Shown: piece by piece, positions 19,534-24,983 of the stretch | How the letters are laid out: each line of letters begins with the position of its first letter | How positions within the stretch are numbered: position 1 is the first letter of the stretch | Source of the DNA: Batkoa obscura | Taxonomy: Eukaryota > Entomophthoromycota > Entomophthoromycetes > Entomophthorales > Batkoaceae | NCBI GenBank assembly: GCA_030770535.1 | Contig: JASVEC010000254.1 | Coordinates: forward strand, 1-24,983 | Reading direction: 5' to 3' | Length of the DNA: 24,983 nucleotides | Translations under genes and position numbers: made by a program | The notes under the pieces: model-generated | Databases searched by the model: none | What the model saw: only the letters and a program-made list of their open reading frames with translations | What the model was told of the DNA's origin: nothing

Positions 19534-21953
19534 TCATTTCTTACCCTTTTTTCCACGAGTAGCCTTGGTTCCTGCCGCCTTTGATTTTCTTTTAGCTGCA
19601 GTTCCCTCTTTAGCTTTTGATATCAATTTATCTTTCATTACATCCTCATCATCTTCTTCCTCTTCTTCTTCTTCCTCTTCATCATTCAATTCACCTTCAC
19701 CCAACACGTCCTCCAAATCTGGTATGGCTTCTTTTTTAGTCTTAACCGAAGCAATAACTACATTCAACATTGTTGGATGAGGCTGTTTATTGTAACTAAA
19801 ATAAAAGAAATAAAAATAATGTTAGTTGGATTTTCTAAATATAAAGTAGTATAGCAAAACATACGTTCTAGTAAATGCTGATTTGACACTAGTTGGTATG
19901 CCTTTTAGAATTTCACTACCAGCTTGAGAACCAATACCTAAATCTATTAATGTGTCCCAATCTTCTTTATCAAGATAATAATTATCCATCAATTGAATTG
20001 TTTTTGATATACCATTCTAATTTAATTAATATATTAATAAAAAATAATATAAAAAAAGATTCACTTAAAATAGTAAAATGATAAAATAGTATTAATTGAC
20101 TTACATTCCCATCCTTAATTAGTTCTTTAGTCAATTTATTATTTAATGCTAATAAATAATTTTGTCTTAATTCATTTTTATCTCCTGAGATTTTCACTTT
20201 CATATGTAAATGAGTTTGTTTTAATAATCGATTATATTTATTTGTTTTTGAGTTCTGTCCTAACCAACTAAAATAACATTGTTAATTGATATTAATTATT
20301 AATATTCTATTACTTAATAACAGCGACAATCATTATTTAACTTACCTTGGAAATCGATATCTATCACTCATTTTACCATGCATAAAATAAGACGGAATTG
20401 CACAAGAATAGGCAGCATGTAAAGGCATTAAATCCCAGTTTTGAGAACTAAATTATTAATCAATTAATCGATAATTAATAAAACTGAATTTTACTTACGT
20501 ATGAATAGATTTTTCAATTAAATCTGCTTGAGAAATAAATTCAGAAGCATGGACTATTTTATCTAATGTTTCTAATTCTTTTTGTTTAAAATTCATTGTT
20601 GAACTACTAGGTTGACAATATATATAATTTTCCTATCCATTTATTTTAGTATAAATTAAGTATTGTTCTCTATCTATTTCATAAATGTCTTAATAAACTT
20701 ACTTGTACCATTAACGGAGCCAATTGATAATCATGAAAATATAACTCAATTCGATCAGTGAACGAATCATTCATATAATTTTCATTATTAAAATAACGAC
20801 TAGCAATATCAAATGGATTTAATAATACATTTTTTTTCATCATATTTGAACTAAATTTAATATTGATATTAATATTAATAATTCGACTTAAAAGCTTGTT
20901 GATTATCCTATAATAAATAACTTACAATTCTTTCGATTGTTCTTTAGACATACTTTTACTAGTTAATCTCCAACTTGATAATAAATTAATAATTTGTCGA
21001 ATATCATTACGACTGGTTTCGACTAAAGTTTCTAATACATTTTCAGATAATTCAAGTCCTTCTTTAGTAATGATTCTTTGAATCAAAGGTCTTATTTGGG
21101 CAGCTGTAGGTCTATTGAAATTAATCAATCAACAATTAATTGTTATATTACTTAATTTATTTAATATATGAATTAAATTTACCTTCTAAATCGATAATCA
21201 AAACAATGATTAGCTAAGGATTTAATTTTCACTGAGTTTCGGTCATTACAGATACAAATAATTGGTACCTAATTAATTAATTGTTATTAGTTATTATTAA
21301 TTAAAAAATACATTAATTAATATAATTAATACCTTAGTAGTCTTTAATAACTTAATAATTTCTTGAATACCACCTCTATCTCCACCTGACATACCATCAA
21401 TTTCATCCAAAATCAGTACTTTTTTTCTACCTTTACTTTTATCCTTATCTCCTTCCTTCCCATCCTGCTTCGTTTTATCTTTTTTAAAATATGATAAAAT
21501 AGAATTACAACTTAATATTTCTTTAATCTTTTGTTCAATACTTTTTTTTGATCTTGTATCTGAAGCATTAAATTCAATAGCTTCGTAACCAGCTTCTTTA
21601 CAGGCTATGTAAGCTGCACTTGTTTTTCCAATACCTGGGGTCCACTGATTAACACAGAGCGAAAATTGACTTTGGTTTCAAGGCCATTAGGGTCCCTAAC
21701 AAACAAGAAAAAAATAAATTAACTGAATTTATAAATAACAAATATTTTTAAATTGAAATTGAAATTGATAAAAAGGAGTGAAATGAAAAGTATTTGATAA
21801 AACTCACCATGTTTTTAAGAATATAATTAAATTATCTATTAATGTTTTATTACCAATTAAATCGAGTTTGTTTACTGGTCGATATTTTTCTACCCATAAA
21901 CTATATTGATAATTACTATTGAATATTATTAAATTTGAATTAATGTTACTCAT
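19534..21953 (-). CDS. RFC1: replication factor C large subunit (RFC1), AAA+ and C-terminal parts only, with one missing base
   Basis: RFC1 is the large subunit of the clamp loader that places PCNA on DNA. Ten exons: 21953-21808, 21695-21333, 21268-21183, 21111-20926, 20850-20703, 20632-20499, 20447-20346, 20267-20105, 20016-19865, 19795-19534. Landmarks: LWVEKYRPVNKLDLIGN at the start, EFNASDTRS, Walker B LILDEIDGMSGGDRGG, ICNDRN, RRPTAAQI, DIRQIINLLSSW, ELYFHDYQLAPLMVQENY, YYLDKEDWD, then an acidic run (nine E) and a basic KGKK tail as in yeast Rfc1. Two oddities. First, the Walker A codons read GGACCCCAGGT where GPPG needs one more C, a -1 frameshift at the four-base G run 21637-21640 on the plus strand; all other exons agree in frame. 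Second, the BRCT-bearing N-terminal third of usual RFC1 is absent. An 8-codon upstream frame (21972-21946) overlaps the start. Confidence 0.9.
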
Positions 21954-22131
21954 TCGTTGCTGCAACACTCATTTATATTTTATATTAATTGTAATTTAAT
22001 AAGTGAACAAAAAAGGAAAATTGAGTTATTTTTTCTTTTGATAAATTAAAGGATGGAAGTTACGTTGATAAAAAGTTGATTGGTTGAATTATTTTAATGA
22101 GATAACATTTTTATTTTATTTTGTTCACTTC

Positions 22132-22305
22132 TCATATAATATAAAGATTGAAAATTAAAAGAATAACTATTTTCATAATTAAAATGATTAATAGAATGAT
22201 TAATATTTTTGACCATTTTGTTAGATAATCTAATATCCAACTTGATCGAGCTGAGAAAATAAAACTTATGAGTTGATTTATAGCCACTTTATTGAGAAAT
22301 AAAAA
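22132..22305 (-). pseudogene. orphan exon-like open stretch at the right repeat junction
   Basis: The minus-strand frame is open for 57 codons from the arm junction to a TGA at 22134-22132. A good acceptor (TTTTATTTTCTCAG) ends at 22251. The exon from 22250 would encode RSSWILDYLTKW followed by about 22 hydrophobic residues up to the stop, like a C-terminal membrane anchor. No upstream exons exist in this position, because the inverted-repeat arm begins there. It could be the last exon of a gene cut by the rearrangement. AT-rich DNA also gives such hydrophobic frames by chance, so confidence is low. Confidence 0.3.
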
Positions 22306-22366
22306 TCATTGATAATATAATATAATATAATATAATTAACGAGCATTGAATACTTAATTTATTTTG

Positions 22367-24456
22367 TTATAGATTTAATAAATGAATGAGATGTTTAATT
22401 AGATCCGTTTTTGTATAATCATAACAATTATTTAATAAACTATTTGATAGCCAATATTGTACTTCTTTTTTTAATAAAAAAGAAATGTTATTAATAGGTA
22501 AACTAAATAACAATTCATTATTTATATCATTTGTATTAAAGATATTATAATCTACAAATATTAATAAATGTTCCATTATAATATATATATGTTTATTTAC
22601 CAATGTTATCATTCTTTTTAATGTAGATAACTTTATAATGAATTTAACTTTTAAATTATTTTCAAAGTAAATTATACTAAATACAAGTTAAATAGAATAA
22701 CAATAAAATAACAATGAAATAGTAGAATAAATATAATTACCTTATTAAAGCATCTTCAATAGTTGCTATTTTCCTATGAAAACATTTAGCATTTAAAATA
22801 GTGATTTTGGCTAAACTCTATGCATAATGAATTTAATGTTCATATTTAATATTTATATTTGATATTATTTTTATTATTCCTTACAGATAATGAATCATGT
22901 GGATTTAATATACATTTCTTTTTATTTAATTGTAAGTTTCTTAATGCTTTGAAATATATTTGTATTATTTCTTGACAACATTCACTTAAACTATTATAAT
23001 AATAATATATTATTATTGAATTATATAAGTTAATTACCTTATATCTAAATTATATAATAATTCCAAATACTAAAAATAAAATAGTTAGAATTTATCGATT
23101 ATTAGTTGAATTACATTTTTCATTTTAATAAATAATTCATCGTTCTGTTGATAATGATTATTTAAATAATTATCATCAATCAATGTATTATTTAAAAACA
23201 AATTAATTTCTTCATTAGTGCTAATATCTTTCTTTTTGATTATAATATCAAAGTCACTTCAATTAATGTTAATAATATAAATGAAATATTAATATATTAT
23301 TTACTTTAATAAAACATTCAAATCAAACGGATATTTTTTCTATTAAATTGATAATTATTGATTATTGTTAATTATTGTTAATTATTATTATTTGTTATTT
23401 ATTTATTTTACTTTTAATAATTCTATATTACATAATAATATTATTGATATGTTTAGAGATTGAAATTTGGTGATTTTAATTAATAACTCTATAATGATTC
23501 ATTAACTTACAATTATACTAATTCTTTAATTTTACCTTTTAATTTTTTTATATTTTTTAATGTAAAAGTATATAATTTTATACACAATAAACCATTCTTT
23601 AAATCTGAAATTAAATTTGCTAATAAAAATATTATAATATATTTAAATAAAAATAAATACTTTTACCATGTATTCCCTGTGATATATTATTTTTAGTTAC
23701 TCTTTGATTATCAAAGTAATCTAATTTCATTAATTCATTATTTTGAAATTGCCAATAATTAATTCTAATATTAATGTTAATATTAATATTAATATTTTAA
23801 TCTATCAATTTTAATCTTTTGATTTTATTACTTTTTAACTTTTGAAATTATTTGAAATAAATAATTTAATTTTAAATCATCATCATTATAAAACATTAAT
23901 GTTTTTAGATTATTAGATGTTAAACTATAATGAAATATTATTATAAATATTGATATTAAAGGGGCTGTTTTTTTAGCTTCATTATCTTTCCACTTTTTAA
24001 GCGCTATTTGAATGGAAGGATTGTAGTAAAATTCTTAAACAAAAAATACATCCCCATAACTTGTATTTAAGAATGATAATAACTTACTTTAATAACAATA
24101 CATGTTTAATTTGATTAAAATTGTTATTAAAATATAAACAATCTAAAATCGATTATAAATTTATAAATTTATAAAATATTAAAATAGTTACTTAATATAG
24201 TTTGATACATAATGTTAAGTTGAAATTCAATTGAATTTAATTGAACATTATTCTCTATTTTATCCTATATCTATTATAAGCAAATAATATATAGCTAAAA
24301 CATTATTTATACTTGTTTATAATAATAATTGTTCACCTAAAATAATATTAATTATAGCTATAAAGTACTGATTTAAGTTACTTCAAATAGAACACTTTTA
24401 TTTATATAATTTAATCCATCAAGTTCTTTTGATAATTCTATTTATTAATTAATATA

Positions 24457-24490
<34 letters not shown>

Positions 24491-24942
24491 GCAAATAACA
24501 GTATTAAATGATAATGATAATGATAATGATAATGATAATAGTAAATAATAATAGTAAATAATAATTAGTAATAGTAATAATAAATTGTATTTTACCTTTC
24601 GAATTAAATAAATATGTTGGCTTACATAAAAATTGAATTTCTTGGCCAATATTAAATTTATTTATTAAATCATCTTATTTTTAATTATGTTTTATTTTAT
24701 TTATTTATTTTATTTACTTTCAAGTAATAAAAGGGCACAACGTAACATAACACTACAAACATTATTACCTTTTTCTATTATTAATATCCATTGAATTTCT
24801 AATAATTGTAAAAATAATAATTTAGATAAAATAATAATTTAGATAAAATATTATATTACCTTTGTATAGTCTATCTTCTACGATTTCTTCCATTTTTTTT
24901 AAACAGCTTGAACACAATAAATCTAATTTATGTAATTCAATA
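22367..24942 (-). CDS. MCMDC2: MCM domain-containing protein 2 (MCMDC2), right copy, 5' end outside the window
   Basis: It contains exons 6-23 as in the left copy, from the acceptor before exon 6 (exon starts at 24942) to the stop at 22367. Exon ends and splice signals that I checked are kept and I saw no stop or frame change in exons. One amino-acid difference was noted (Gly in the left copy, Ala here, in the ML.C.LLLL segment of exon 7). Exons 1-5 would lie beyond the right edge, so whether this copy is complete cannot be told. Confidence 0.8.
23955..24058 (-). mobile_element. MITE copy in the right arm (duplicate of copy 6)
   Basis: Same insertion in the same MCMDC2 intron as 13506-13609, reverse-complemented, with the same worn GGGGCTG end. 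It was duplicated with the arm rather than inserted separately. Confidence 0.8.
24453..24592 (-). repeat. simple repeats in the MCMDC2 intron, right arm
   Basis: (TAA)n and (TGATAA)n tracts are the counterpart of 12985-13112, with about one more trinucleotide unit. Confidence 0.8.
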
Positions 24943-24983
24943 CTATTTAAATAATAACTATTAATATATAGATTAAATTAATT

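Larger units (their letters stand above)
22308..24983 (-). repeat. large inverted repeat, right arm (runs off the window)
   Basis: Reverse complement of 12553-15243. The inner edge has an expanded (TAATA)n tract (about 22311-22335) where the left arm has a shorter one. The outer end lies outside the window. Near-identity covers introns as well as exons, so this is a DNA-level duplication, not two conserved genes. Confidence 0.93.

Noticed and set aside
19424-19780. Plus-strand poly-Ser frame
   Set aside because: It is the antisense shadow of the RFC1 acidic tail (GAA/GAG runs).
15251-22289. ATTTATAGCCA at both inner flanks of the inverted repeat, in direct orientation, as a possible target-site duplication
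   Set aside because: Eleven AT-rich bases, offset unequally from the arm edges; chance is adequate.
15244-22307. Idea that the inverted-repeat spacer is a mating-type or switching cassette
   Set aside because: The spacer holds only HIS5, eIF3L and RFC1; no HMG-box or homeodomain gene is seen.

Overview
The window is a very AT-rich piece of a eukaryotic nuclear genome, probably a fungus. The histidine-pathway gene is of the fungal type and carries a Gcn4-type site upstream. The housekeeping genes hold many 40-60 nt GT-AG introns. eIF3L is present, although budding yeast lacks it. I infer an early-diverging filamentous or zoosporic fungus rather than a yeast. This rests on protein similarity recalled by eye; no search was run.

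Region 1 (about 1-7.8 kb) is an accessory cluster. It has four intron-less paralogues (A minus strand 761-1393; B, C and D plus strand at 2890-3558, 5026-5694 and 7099-7776) encoding 210-225 aa proteins I cannot name. Each has a CGGGGAGA box and a TATA box upstream. A and B share a 341-nt tract that is 100% identical inside otherwise diverged genes, a sign of gene conversion. About 100-bp TA-flanked terminal-inverted-repeat elements (MITEs) lie between the genes. A possible pogo-type transposase remnant lies between C and D.

Region 2 (7.8-11.4 kb) is gene-poor. It holds a decayed minus-strand coding remnant (8.6-9.3 kb), a few shorter coding-like scraps and a possible degraded Tc1/mariner-like element.

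Region 3 (11.4-25 kb) is gene-dense and intron-rich. It has a small two-exon gene, then a 23-exon gene that I reconstruct as MCMDC2 (about 686 aa, MCM-domain-containing 2), HIS5 (histidinol-phosphate aminotransferase, 3 exons), eIF3L (8 exons, minus strand) and RFC1 (10 exons, minus strand). A second, nearly identical MCMDC2 copy follows in inverted orientation and runs off the right edge. The two MCMDC2 copies form a large inverted repeat (arms 12553-15243 and 22308-24983) around a 7.1-kb spacer with HIS5, eIF3L and RFC1. The spacer could therefore invert by recombination, or the repeat could be an assembly artefact of two haplotypes. RFC1 begins directly at its AAA+ domain, without the usual N-terminal BRCT region, and lacks one base inside the Walker A codons. 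An orphan exon-like open stretch lies against the right junction, so this junction may have cut an older gene.
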